A stretch of 64,000 nt of DNA, taken from NCBI GenBank assembly GCA_009731375.1, contig BJOX01000078.1, forward strand, positions 725,015 to 789,014. Direction: 5' to 3'. Within the stretch, counting starts at the first letter, position 1, and the number at the start of each line of letters is the position of its first letter. This document shows positions 50,245 through 61,236 of this stretch, in pieces. Origin of the DNA: Paulinella micropora (Eukaryota; Cercozoa; Imbricatea; Euglyphida). Under the pieces are notes generated by a model that worked only from the letters and a program-made list of their open reading frames with translations, searched no databases and had not been told where the DNA came from. Made by a program: the position numbers and the translations under genes.

Positions 50245-50415
50245 CAAAACTACAACACTAGCCATGGCAACATCGTGCGCGCGTGCGACAAGGTATGTAT
50301 GTAGTGTATGTATGTATGTATGTATGTATGTATGTATGTATGTATGTATGCATGCATGCATGCAAAACTACAACACTAGCCATGGCAACATCGTGCGCGT
50401 GTGTGAAAAGGTATG
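50245..50415 (+). repeat. Two 3'-edge copies of gene B exon 2 with donors
   Basis: AAAACTACAACACTAGCCAT to GTGCGACAAG and GTATGT (50,247-50,291), and a version ending GTGTGAAAAG and GTATGT (50,365-50,410). A final trace (GCGTGTGACAAG then GGACTG) is at 50,830. TATG repeats lie between. Confidence 0.9.
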
Positions 50416-50830
50416 TATGTAGTGTATGTATGTATGTATGTATGCATGTATGTATGTATGTATGTACGTACGTACGTACGTATGTATGTATGTATGTATG
50501 TATGTATGTATGTATGTATGCACAAATAGGAATTGTATGCATGCATGCATGATGCATGCATGTATGAATGTATTTATGTATGTATGTATGTACGTATGTA
50601 TGTGTGTATGTATGTGCGTATGTATGTATGTATGTATGTATGTATGTATGTATGTATGTATGCAGATAGGTAGGTAGGTAGGTAGGTAGGTAGGTATGTC
50701 TGTCTGTCTGTCTGTCTGTATGTATGTCTGTCTGTATGTATGTATGTATGTAGGTATGTATGTATGTATGCATGCATGCATGCATGCGTGCATGCATGTA
50801 TGCCTGCATGCATGTATGTATGTATGTATG
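50416..50830. repeat. (TATG)n / (TACG)n / (GTAG)n / (CATG)n arrays
   Basis: Mixed tetranucleotide arrays in the intron after gene B exon 2. Confidence 0.9.
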
Positions 50831-51095
50831 CGTGTGACAAGGGACTGCGCTGCAAGTCACATCGCTGGGTATGGGAGGACCCGGATGCGTGAAATTTTGC
50901 AACAAATTTCTCACCAGGAGCCAACTGGGTATGGTCGCCCAGATTTCGCGACAAATTTGACGACAACACAGGCTGCGCGAACGCAGACCAGTGATATTGA
51001 TGCAACCGAAATTCCGACGGTAATTGTCACGTGGTTTCGACGGCGGTTTCTCAACATGGATTGTGCCACACTGCGCTAACTGGCACAACACAACA
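50831..51095. other. Complex sequence after gene B; possible further exon, not defined
   Basis: About 250 bases of complex sequence with frames up to 127 codons that begin in the microsatellite. I cannot define exon edges or a domain, so no coding call is made. Confidence 0.35.
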
Positions 51096-51107
51096 AAAGT
51101 AGATTAC

Positions 51108-51257
51108 ATGTATGTATACATATATACATATGCGTACATACATACATACATACATACATACATACGTACATACGTACGTACGTACGTACGTACGTACATA
51201 CATACATACATACATACATACACACATACATACATACATACATACATACATACATAG
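51108..51257. repeat. (CATA)n / (CGTA)n array
   Basis: CATA and CGTA repeats. Confidence 0.95.
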
Positions 51258-52860
51258 AAATGTCAGATAATGGCTATTTGTGTCCACAAAATGAAATGGG
51301 GCACATTCAATTTGCAAAACTATTCCAACATTGAATGTACTATTCTCAATCCATATGTGGAATTGTAAGGACAAGTGAAAAATTTCTGCCAATGATTTTC
51401 ACCGCAGAATACTTTTGCACAAAACTTTGGGTGGCCGGAATTCTCCCCTGGTCTTGTACCGCAAGATACGTTATTTTTTGCCGAAATTTTTTACTTGTCC
51501 TTCTGACAATGCTGAGCATGTCATTTGAAAGCCCTTATCCTGAGTTTTCAAAGGTTGCCTTAAGAATTCCTAGCAATCACTATCGAGAGAGAAAAAAACA
51601 AGATCAAGTTGTTGCCATTCAGTCTTCAAACAAAAAAACAAACAAACAAACAAACAAAACAAAAAACAAACAAACAAAAAACAAACAAACAAAAACAAAA
51701 ACAAAAACAAAACCCCCCCCCCCCAAAAAAAAAAGAAAAGCACCCTACTAGTTCGCTATGCTGGTTCCTATTTATTTGAGAATTTCCTATTTATTTGAGA
51801 ACGACAATAAGCAAGAACTTCAAGCGCTGTGTTCTCAGCCAGTCATTGCTTGCAGAACATGTCATGGCTTATTGGAAAGCCCTTGATGAAAGAGCTTTCA
51901 AATAAGCTACTACGCAAGCTGCAACTATCAGAAATGGCTGAGAAACGAAGGGCTTGAAGTACGTCCGTCTTACATCTAACGTCTAGGAAACTTCTCTTAG
52001 TTTGTGCAGCTGTATACCATCCCAAGGGTCAGCAGGGCGATTGTGAACAGTTGAGTCTGTTGGACAGACCTTCTTAAGATCTCCTGTACGACATGAGGCA
52101 AATTTCAGAATATGCAAAATTTTGCACGTTATTTACGTAAAATTTTGCGAGAAATTTTACCGTAAGTAACGTGAAATTTTGAAACATTTGTATTACGAAC
52201 GATGTTCAGATGGCAAATGATCTCATGGTGAGCTGATTTTTCTAAATCAATATTCGAGATACGGCCCATGTTGATCACGTCGTATGAAAGCCCTTGTCTT
52301 GAGCTTTGAAGTAGTGCTTTCAGCATTGTCGTAGCTCTATAATTGCTAGAGAAAGCTAGGTCAAAAATTGACCAAGTTTCCATTTGAATATCGCAAGAAA
52401 TGTATATACAATTCTGAGAACAGCCCTCATGTGTACCCAGATCTGTACCGTCATGCATGGAATACATGATTCACCCAACTTACAATTAAGTTTACCTTTG
52501 ATTGCTAACGTTATTCAAATGAAGAAAAAAAAACTTCAGATATTTGTGTCAGTTTTAGGCTATTTCGCTCGCTTTTTTCGATTGTGTGACAAAATATTTG
52601 ATTTTCATGTCAACGGCTAAAGGCGCCTGCAAAATCGTGAAATTTTGCAAAGTGTTATATTGTATGTATTGCTGACTTGCAACATTCACCTTTTGTCACA
52701 AAATTAAAAATATCAAAAATCTAAAACCTTGCTGTAAAACTTCTGAAGTCTTTTTTTTTCCAGTTGAACTTAGCAAAATCATACATTTGTATATTATTAT
52801 TCGATAATAAAATCTCGAGTCATTGAGTCGGCATTGACAACATGATGTCAGATCAGAGTA
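51258..52860. other. AT-rich intergenic region with diverged local repeats
   Basis: No coding region recognised. It holds family copies at 51,505-51,560, 51,805-51,915 and 52,240-52,320 (TTTGAAAGCCCTT or TATGAAAGCCCTT preceded by a CATGTC-like word), repeated GAAATTTTGC/AAAATTTTGC words (52,110-52,190, 52,635) and a CAAA/poly-C/poly-A stretch at 51,630-51,740. Confidence 0.5.
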
Positions 52861-53585
52861 ATCTGCTTGAGCAGCGTCCCTGACTCGGACTTAGTAGAAA
52901 TATTATACTTTACCGGTATTGACATGCAAACTTCAACCGAAGACTCTCTACTAGCCTGCACTCCAGTGAGCATCAGTCTGCCTCCGTGGCCGCAGGCTGA
53001 GCCTTCAAAGACTGTTCTGGCAATCCAGGAGTCAGTCGTGGTCGAAGGGCCGCCTCACTCAGCCGGACGGTAACCGTCTTCGAGCCTGAGCCCGGGCTGA
53101 GCCGGGTAGGGAGTCGGGCCGGTTTTCAGCCGCTGATTGAATTAAGTAAGTTCATATGTAGTTAACTTCAAGTTGCTAATAAAGTTTATGAAATCGGGGG
53201 AAACTACGTCTGCTGAACTAAAATAAATGTCTTCAAACTGTTTTCAAAAATTGCCGGTTTATATATATCTTCAACGCAATGAACAAAACGTGACCTCCGC
53301 ACTTGCTTTCCGTCTTGAACGCGTGGCGGCACTCGGGGCGTCCCCCTCCTACCGGCTTGCGATTTATATTAATAATAGAAACTCGAAGAATTTAACAATA
53401 CTGAACAATTCCCGCCAGTCCAACTGCCGACATCACAAAAGATCTGGGGTCCGGCAGAGCCGAGCTGTAATAGATGTAGTTAGAGGGGTGTTTGGGCCCG
53501 CAGGGCATATATTAATATACCTGAATCAGTGTGGAGGGGGGGGGGGGGGGGCCCCCCCCACCCCCCCCCCCCCCCCCCCCCCCCC
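52861..53585. other. Moderate-GC region before a gap; no gene assigned
   Basis: A 68-codon frame (52,867-53,073) and a longer frame running into the gap show no recognised domain. The segment ends in G and C runs (53,533-53,585). Confidence 0.35.
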
Positions 53586-53956
53586 NNNNNNNNNNNNNNN
53601 NNNNNNNNNNNNNNNNNNNNNNNNNNNNNNNNNNNNNNNNNNNNNNNNNNNNNNNNNNNNNNNNNNNNNNNNNNNNNNNNNNNNNNNNNNNNNNNNNNNN
53701 NNNNNNNNNNNNNNNNNNNNNNNNNNNNNNNNNNNNNNNNNNNNNNNNNNNNNNNNNNNNNNNNNNNNNNNNNNNNNNNNNNNNNNNNNNNNNNNNNNNN
53801 NNNNNNNNNNNNNNNNNNNNNNNNNNNNNNNNNNNNNNNNNNNNNNNNNNNNNNNNNNNNNNNNNNNNNNNNNNNNNNNNNNNNNNNNNNNNNNNNNNNN
53901 NNNNNNNNNNNNNNNNNNNNNNNNNNNNNNNNNNNNNNNNNNNNNNNNNNNNNNNN
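53586..53956. other. Assembly gap (371 N)
   Basis: Flanked by C and G runs. Confidence 0.99.
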
Positions 53957-55060
53957 GGGGCCCCTACGCCAACCCCGCGCTGCCGACCCCGCCTCGCCGC
54001 GCGACAGGGCCACTTTGCAGTTTATAGCACTTAATTTTACACAAACACTATAACTTCTATAAGAGAATACTTCAGCGGCACTTGATACTGATAAATTTAA
54101 ACGGAAGTGTACGTATTAATATCAAAGTTACTAAATGCAAATAATGTTAATAATTAAATAATTAATATTTCTCTTGTAGTATATACTAAATATTGGCAAA
54201 TTTTTGCAACGTATGATTGAAGCGTGGTACTTTCTCCTAATACGGCCCGGCTGCCGGGCCGTACGAGCAGCAGCGGAAAAACGAAAATTTGCACAATTTA
54301 GACAAAAATTTGCCAAACCTGGCGTAAAACCCATGTACTAGTGAAAGTGCCCAACTTTCGGGCATGCTCGTGCCTGAACGATTGCTGGCCCGGGGCGGCA
54401 GGGGTTATACTAGGTATGTCGCCGCTGCTCTGCTTCCAGTAGCAAACCCATACCCTGCCCACCGCCTGCTAGGCCGGCAGCAAAGCTTACTGAAAACAGC
54501 ATGTGCGCCAGTAATGATGCATTTCACCTGTCAACTCTGTGCTTACTCATTCTGTTACGAGACCAAAACCCTTGCTAAGCGCGAGGGTAGAGTAAGGACA
54601 GTGCGCTTGTAGTAAGCTTTATTTGAAATTTAGCCAGTATCCTGCAGTCTTATCTATCGAAACCTCGCACTTTGCCGCATATGCAAAAGGTTGTCACGCA
54701 TCTCGACACACCTCGAATACTGCAAGGTTTGTACCGAGTGCGTAAAATAGGACAGTGTACAGCACACATGCAGGATGCTCTATTCCTGAGTCTAACGAAA
54801 CCCATCTGGTTGTGCACTGTGCCACCACGCCGTGCCACCAGTCACCACATTTTATCATACATGAGCTTGATATCCATTCATAACTATCTCTGCTGTCTAG
54901 TTTAGTGTTTCTATGGGTCGCATGAGACACGTATCACAAACACCACCTGAACATGTTATCCCTATCATGGTCAAACCCACTGGTGGCACCACAGGCCCAA
55001 AATTTTGAGTCACAAATTCTATGACTAATACGATGCATTTTTTTAGGTGTTACCTTTTGC
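53957..55060. other. Intergenic sequence with a GC-rich hairpin
   Basis: Mostly unrecognised sequence. A perfect 10-bp stem with a 3-base loop (TACGGCCCGG, CTG, CCGGGCCGTA) lies at 54,241-54,263. Frames of 60-82 codons on both strands overlap one another and have no domains. Confidence 0.45.
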
Positions 55061-55063
55061 AGT

Positions 55064-55490
<427 letters not shown>

Positions 55491-55534
55491 TGTTTGTATG
55501 TATGTATATGTATATGTGTATATGTATATGTATG

Positions 55535-55579
<45 letters not shown>

Positions 55580-55657
55580 TGTATGTGCATATGCACTTGT
55601 ACATGTAAATGTATATGTAAATGTAGATGTAAATGTATATGTAGATGTTATATGTAC

Positions 55658-55727
<70 letters not shown>

Positions 55728-55728
55728 T

Positions 55729-55776
<48 letters not shown>

Positions 55777-55797
55777 ATATGTATGTGCATATGCATG

Positions 55798-55848
<51 letters not shown>

Positions 55849-55940
55849 TTTTGTATATGTATATGTATATGTATATTCATATGTATATGTATATGTAAAT
55901 GCACATGTATATGTACATGTATACGTATATGTATATGCTA
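55491..55940. repeat. (TATGTA)n hexanucleotide array
   Basis: TATGTA units with TGTAAATG variants at 55,605-55,650; it is the last host-type simple repeat before the viral element. Confidence 0.95.
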
Positions 55941-56083
55941 CGCAAGGAGCCACTACATAAGTGTACGTGCATGTGCACACCCAGACAAAATCAAGAAGCA
56001 AACACACAATTCCATTCTTTATAATTAAATAGAAAATCAACAGAAAGTCAGCAATAACAAACGCACACCATTCGCAAACAAGA

Positions 56084-56362
56084 ATGCCCAGCACAGAACA
56101 CAACCAAGAATTAAGTAACACACAAGAAAATCACATCTCCAGGCCCAAAAACGCCACAAACAACCACAGAGGCGTGACACAAGCAACCTCGACAAGGGAG
56201 AGGAATCCGCCTTCCCCTCACCAGGAGGAGAGCCAGACTGCTTCTCTAGTAGATGATAACCCAGAACTCGTCATGAATTTTTGTAAAATTCACGACTTCG
56301 TCTGGGTTGTTGCAACGGCTCCTATTGATTATAAATACAAAGAAACAAAAGCAGACAAATAG
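56084..56362 (+). CDS. Small protein of unknown function at the left end of the viral element
   Basis: 92 residues, polar (Asn/Gln/Ser/Thr/Pro-rich) in the first two thirds, then NPELVMNFCKIHDFVWVVAT. Not recognised. The end of the frame is formed by an imperfect inverted repeat (56,258-56,308), so it could be chance. Base composition becomes AT-rich just after it. Confidence 0.35.
   Translation: MPSTEHNQELSNTQENHISRPKNATNNHRGVTQATSTRERNPPSPHQEESQTASLVDDNPELVMNFCKIHDFVWVVATAPIDYKYKETKADK
56258..56308. repeat. Imperfect 24-bp inverted repeat
   Basis: AACCCAGAACTCGTCATGAA and TTTT (56,258-56,281) pair with AAAATTCACGACTTCGTCTG and GGTT (56,285-56,308), 19 of 24 positions, around a 3-base loop. 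It lies near the boundary of the viral element and could be a hairpin terminator or part of an end structure. Confidence 0.6.
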
Positions 56363-56392
56363 CCTTATATAGCACACTAAGAGAAAAAATAT

Positions 56393-56674
56393 ATGTATCT
56401 TAAAAGAAAATTTTCATCCATCTTATATAAAATGAATACTCGCAAACAGAAGAGAGCAGAATACATTAAAGAAAGAAGAAAACAGAAATATACGTGTGTC
56501 TGTGGTAAGATGATAGGAATATATGGTAAATACACACACGAAAAAAGCCAATCACATAGAGATTTTTTCGCGGAGAAAGAGGAGATTATGTTAGGAGGTC
56601 ATAAAGTAATTCGTATAGCATATAGAAATGATGACATAGAAAGATATTACAAAAATAAAACAACAAATAATTAA
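56393..56674 (+). CDS. Small zinc-finger-like viral protein
   Basis: 93 residues, basic. CVCGKMIGIYGKYTHEKSQSH gives a CxC...HxxSxxH pattern, a short zinc-finger-like motif common in small proteins of polinton-like viruses and large DNA viruses of protists. A second Met (MNTRKQKRAEY) at 56,432 is also possible. Function unknown; nucleic-acid binding is likely from charge and motif. Confidence 0.65.
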   Translation: MYLKRKFSSILYKMNTRKQKRAEYIKERRKQKYTCVCGKMIGIYGKYTHEKSQSHRDFFAEKEEIMLGGHKVIRIAYRNDDIERYYKNKTTNN

Positions 56675-56713
56675 TTTTATTTTAAACAAATATTATTTAT
56701 GTATTTATATAAT

Positions 56714-56992
56714 ATGACAACGACGAGAGTTGTAGGTGTTTCATTTGAAGGGCGACAGGATAATATTGTATATCTTCGAAGAAGTAGTGAAAAAGTTTTT
56801 ATTAAACACGAGCCAGAAAATAAGTTTGATAAAAATGCGATAAAGGTTGAAACAGAAAGCGGTAAGCATTTGGGTTATATTAATAAAAATTTAGCACCAT
56901 TATTAAAATTTGAAGGAAGGCAAAAAGTATATTATTCAACGTATGGAGGGAGAAATGGAAAACATTATGGAATAGAAATTACTATCCTTTAA
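56714..56992 (+). CDS. HIRAN-domain protein
   Basis: 92 residues from MTTTRVVGVSFEGRQ (an in-frame ATG at 56,699 would add five). VVGVSFEGRQ, then LRRSSEKVFIKHEPENKFDK, NAIKVE and GKHLGYINKNLAPLL match the HIRAN pattern (V-G-V-x-F, E-x-x-N-x-x-D-x-x-A-I-x-V, G-Y-I). HIRAN domains bind 3' DNA ends in helicase-like proteins. Here the domain stands alone, which suggests a role in viral DNA replication or repair. Confidence 0.8.
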   Translation: MTTTRVVGVSFEGRQDNIVYLRRSSEKVFIKHEPENKFDKNAIKVETESGKHLGYINKNLAPLLKFEGRQKVYYSTYGGRNGKHYGIEITIL

Positions 56993-57038
56993 TTATTAAT
57001 TTTATATATTAAACATTATTTTTTAACTATTATATACC

Positions 57039-57260
57039 ATGGGTAGAAAACCGATATACAAAACACCAGAAGAGAAAAAGGAAGCCTTACGGAGAAAGGC
57101 GAGAGAATTTATACAAACAGATCCAGAAAGACACAGGCAGAAGTCAATGGAGTATTACAATCAAAATAAAACATAAATAGCGGATAGAAGAAAGAAAAAA
57201 AGAGAAGAAGTAAAGCAGGCTTTACTTAAGTTGAAAAGAATGGAGGATGTATTGAAATGA
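57039..57260 (+). pseudogene. Small basic protein split by an in-frame TAA
   Basis: 45 codons from MGRKPIYKTPEEKKEALRRK to a TAA at 57,174-57,176; the same frame then continues IADRRKKKREEVKQALLKLK to a TGA at 57,258. The Lys/Arg/Glu-rich helix character is the same on both sides, so the TAA looks like a single-base nonsense change. Small proteins of this type are frequent in PLVs; no function is known. Confidence 0.55.
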
Positions 57261-57357
57261 ATTTCTATTTAAAAGATAAAATATTATTATATATAAATAT
57301 AACAGATAATTTATTATTATTATTTTATTTTTATATGCGCATTGATATAAAAAAAGT

Positions 57358-60265
57358 ATGCCACCACCTTTACCCCCCAGACCATCGAAGGAAAATGTAG
57401 AACTGGCAAAGATAAGGGCGAACTTAAGGGAAACTAAGACACACGAAGCAAAAAAGCGAGAGGTAAAAATTGTAGAACTAAGACCAATAAAAAACAGAGG
57501 TATAAATGGATATACATACCCTTTCAAAGACCTTGACATTAACTTCTATGATATGGATGCGTTTGAAATATCAATTATGAGAGCAGTTAGGGATGCTAAA
57601 AATAGAGGTCTGACAAACGAAGCAAGTCTTCATGTCAAGTTTGGTTAGATGTTGATGATAGTAAGTTTTACAAGTGGAAAACTTTTAACTCAGTTAAATT
57701 AAAAGATATAGATGATTTGTTTCGTGATATATATCTATACAACGAACAAAATCTTGAAGCCAGTGTGAATGGATATGAAAGAATTATTCAACATATAACT
57801 ATTCAAATTATACAAGAAGAAGGAGGCGGTTGTAATGATACAGGAACCGATAAAAAACATAAAACACCCGAAGGAATTCATATTAATCCAAGAAGCAAAG
57901 ATAATAATTGTTTCTTTCATGTCGTTAAAAACATACTAAATTTACCAATGAAAGGTAAATCAAAACTCAAAAAAAAAGTATTAGAAGTGAATTTAACCTT
58001 GAACATAATTCATATATACCATTTTCAATAGGATATGAGATATTGAAAAAATATTGTATTGAAGGTAAGTATTTTGAATTAACTGATGCTACAACCAAGC
58101 AGACTTTTAGGAACTTTGACGACCCCTTAATTACTGCAGACGTGCTTTGTTATCTACTCAAAGGACATTATATAAGTTTTATAAAAAGGAACAAAAATAA
58201 GTGCCCAGATTGTTATAAAGAATATTACAATAATCATAAATGTAATAATAAAAGAATTTCGTATTCAAGAGCGAAATCAAGAAAAAAAGAAAATCAAGTA
58301 AGAACTTTACTGACTAGATTTGAAGAGGCTAAGTATAATAATCAAGATGATGTATTTCATTATGACTTAGAGACTTTTACAAATGAATACGAATTACACA
58401 CACCATATATAGCAGGGTATACCATTTCGGATATCGGCTTTAAATATGTAGCAGGCGATGAATGTATTCCTAAATTACTTGATATAATTTTTGAATATGC
58501 GGATGATTTTTCAAAAAGGAAACCAAAAGCGAAATTATATGTTAATGCTTTTAACGGAAGTAAGTTTGACCACTACTACTTACAAAAAGAATTGATCAAA
58601 AGAAGAATAAAAAATGCGACCCTTATGAATAATGGTGCTATTATCTCATTAGAATATAAAAATATAAAATTCTGGGATTTATGTAAGCACACTGAGGGAA
58701 GTCTAAAAAAGAATCTTGAAACACTGGGCTGTAATGTGTTAAAAGGTGACTTTGACCACGACAAGGCGAAACGATGGGAAGAGATGGACGACAAAACAAA
58801 AAAGGAATGTCTAACATACTTAGAAAAAGATGTTATGGGATTAAAGGAACTACACGACACACTAAACAGGCAAATATATAAAGAACATAAAACTAACTTA
58901 ACCGCTTTTATATCTACTTCGTCTCTCACATGGAATTTATGGAAAAAGAAGATAGATGGTAAATATGTTATTCAACTACCAAATTTAAAACAAGAAAAAG
59001 ATTTTAGAAGGGCTGTATATGGAGCACGGACTTATCCAAGCAAAAGACGATTTATCTCAAAGCAATATGAAAAATATAAGAAAGGTGAGTTAACATTCGA
59101 TGAGATAACAGATTATTTAATTGATGCGGATGTTGTAAGTCTATATCCAACGGCTATGTTAGAGTTACTTATGACGGGCGAAATAAAGGAATGTGAAGGA
59201 GAAATGAAAGGCAAACTTTGTATATATAATGTTGATTACATATTTCCAAAAAATATATTACATCCGCGGGTTCCGTATAGAGATAGTAAGGGGTGTTTAA
59301 AGTGGGAATTAAGAGATATGAAAGACCAATGGCTTACTTCTGTAGATATTGAAGATATGATTGAACTTGGCTACCAAGTCAAAATCAATCGTGGATATTA
59401 CACCGAAGAAGCCGAACCAGTATTTAAAGAATATATTTTGGACTTATTCAAGAAAAAACAAAATTCAAAGAAAGGAACACCGCAGTATTTATTAGCAAAG
59501 TTATTTATGAATGCTTTATATGGAAAGACAATTCAAAAACCAATTAATTCTGTAAGTAATACATAACAAAAAATCACGAGTATTGGAAATTCTGGGCTAA
59601 ACACGTAATAACCGATATTGAAAAGTTTGAAGAGGCTAATGGTGAATTATGGTTAATCAGTGGTATTCCCAGAGATGAGCAAGAAAAAGAAGAAAAAATT
59701 ACAAAACCCACTCACTACGGAGCATTTATCCTAGCATACAGCAGACGAATTATGTATAAGTATATGAATGAAGCCAACCCCAGACAGAGATTATTATTAT
59801 ACAGATACAGACAGCATTCAAAGCCATGTTAGAAGCATTGAACAGATAAAGAGATTTAGAGATAAAACAATCGGCGGAATGGATGATGACCTTGGAACTG
59901 ATTGTAAAATAATAAGGGGAATATGGGTAGCACCAAAATTGTATATGTTGGAATACATAAAGAAAGGAGATGAGCGAGGTAAAAGTCATTTCCACTTTAG
60001 GGGAAAAGGATTGGATTTGACAAAATTAAATCCAACCGCTTATGAATTAATGGACCATGGCGAAAGTTTAACCAATACTAGAGACTTTATAATGAAGAAA
60101 ATACATACTAGCAGAAACAGCAAACAACAACATATTGAACACTGTAGCATACAACACCAAAAGAATGTCGTAAAAGTAGTTAATAAAACAAGATGGTGCG
60201 GACGTGAGTTTATCAACGAAAATGATAGTATCCCTTACGGCTTCGCAACCGCTCTTAAAATTTAA
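57358..60265 (+). pseudogene. polB: Family B DNA polymerase of a polinton-like virus, frame-broken
   Basis: About 2.9 kb in five collinear pieces. An N-terminal part (57,358 on) contains the word DNNCFFHVVKNIL, like the D-N-x-C-F-x motif ahead of polinton PolB. The largest piece (58,043-59,566) has exonuclease motifs I (YDLETF), II (NAFNGSKFDHYYL) and III (YLEKDVMGLKEL), polymerase motif A (DVVSLYPTAM, residue about 363) and motif B (KLFMNALYGK, about 486). The last piece (from 59,768) has motif C (YYTDTDS). Frame changes fall near 57,640, in a 9-A run at 57,970-57,978, near 59,560 and in CCCC at 59,778-59,781. All catalytic motifs are kept, so decay is recent or the indels are errors. Known role: protein-primed genome replication. 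Confidence 0.85.
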
Positions 60266-60314
60266 TAATAATCAAATAATTAATTAATTTTTTCCATAAA
60301 AATTTTTACCAGTC

Positions 60315-60343
60315 TATATAAACACTAGCCTATAGTCTAGTGT
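60315..60343 (+). promoter_or_regulatory. TATA-like box and inverted repeat before the DUF3820-like gene
   Basis: TATATAA (60,315-60,321) is followed at once by ACACTAG (60,322-60,328), an 8-base loop and CTAGTGT (60,337-60,343). It lies 38-66 bases upstream of the ATG at 60,381, in a 115-base AT-rich gap after the polymerase gene. Confidence 0.5.
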
Positions 60344-60380
60344 GTTATAACAATTTTCTACGAACATTTTATATATACCA

Positions 60381-60668
60381 ATGACTACCCTCAATAGACT
60401 ATCTGAAAAATTTAGACAACTTTCAATTGAGAAGAATAAGGAATTCTTTTCAGTAAGAGATGTGAAACAGATAATTGATGAAGATATTAAGGCAATGGAA
60501 AAAAGTAGAGAAGGAAAGCCAACCGATGTTTTTCCGTTTGGTAAACATAGAGGTAAGAAAATTCAAGATATTGCTACCATTGACAAACCATATCTTGAAT
60601 GGGTTATGGAACAGCCTTGGTTTGAAAATTTTACAGATATTAAGACGGAAGTAAAACAATATATTTGA
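60381..60668 (+). CDS. DUF3820 / ExoX-C-like protein
   Basis: 95 residues. The C-terminal half reads FPFGKHRGKKIQDIATIDKP then YLEWVMEQPWF, the pattern F-G-K-x-K/R-G-K...I...P-x-Y-L-x-W of the small domain found at the C terminus of exodeoxyribonuclease X and as stand-alone DUF3820 proteins in phages and protist viruses. A DNA-related role is plausible; no catalytic residues are visible. The N-terminal half is a charged helix. Confidence 0.75.
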   Translation: MTTLNRLSEKFRQLSIEKNKEFFSVRDVKQIIDEDIKAMEKSREGKPTDVFPFGKHRGKKIQDIATIDKPYLEWVMEQPWFENFTDIKTEVKQYI

Positions 60669-60730
60669 TATTTTGTTCTGACTTCGTCATCACAAAACAT
60701 CGTTTGCCAATTTATTTATTTTTTACTTTA

Positions 60731-61195
60731 ATGCTTTCGATGTTTTATGAACCAATGTCAGGTTTAGTCCATTTAATCGTGGGCTTTTTTTATTTCGCTG
60801 TCAATGTTCCATTTTTCAATTTCATTCAAGTAGTCCTGTTTGGTGTTGAGTTCGCTCATCATATATATAAAGATATTTTATTCACAAATCTTTTTTTTTT
60901 TAAAGAAGAGCAATACAAGACGAGGGACGACAATGTTAAAGTAGTTATTCCATTGGAGGCTACATTGGAAAAAATGATGGACAACGAACCAAGCACACCA
61001 TTTAATGCAACTGATTTAAAAGAGACTGGAATTACGGAGATTAAAATGCATGTTGGTGAAGAGATAGCGAATGCTACAGACGAAGGATGTACAGACGAAG
61101 GATGTATAGTGAATGCTACAGACGAAGGATGTACAGACGAAGGATGTATAGTAAGGAAAGCGAGCGATGTTATTCGTGTTGTAAAGAAAAGATAA
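60731..61195 (+). CDS. Membrane protein with a 42-bp tandem repeat
   Basis: 154 residues from MLSMFYEPMSGLVHL. Two hydrophobic segments (LVHLIVGFFYFAVNVPFFNF and FIQVVLFGVEFAHHIY) suggest membrane insertion. The C-terminal half is soluble and contains two exact copies of NATDEGCTDEGCIV, encoded by a 42-bp direct repeat (61,070-61,111 and 61,112-61,153), followed by a basic tail (VVKKR). The frame is open upstream to 60,665 but without ATG. Not a recognised family. Confidence 0.6.
   Translation: MLSMFYEPMSGLVHLIVGFFYFAVNVPFFNFIQVVLFGVEFAHHIYKDILFTNLFFFKEEQYKTRDDNVKVVIPLEATLEKMMDNEPSTPFNATDLKETGITEIKMHVGEEIANATDEGCTDEGCIVNATDEGCTDEGCIVRKASDVIRVVKKR
61070..61153 (+). repeat. 42-bp direct repeat inside the membrane-protein gene
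   Basis: Two head-to-tail copies differing at most in the last base; each itself contains GACGAAGGATGTA twice. Length is a multiple of three, so the frame is kept. Confidence 0.9.
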
Positions 61196-61236
61196 AAAAA
61201 AAAAAGTAAAGTAAGACAAGTAAATATTTTTTTGCT

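Noticed and set aside
53227-54053. Frames of 170-266 codons spanning the gap near 53.7 kb
   Set aside because: Most of their length is N and C/G runs; the remaining ends show no recognisable domain.
57039-60265. Alternative genetic code (TAA as sense codon) for the viral element
   Set aside because: The polymerase breaks are frame changes, not only TAA codons, and the intact genes end normally at stop codons, so decay or error explains the data better.
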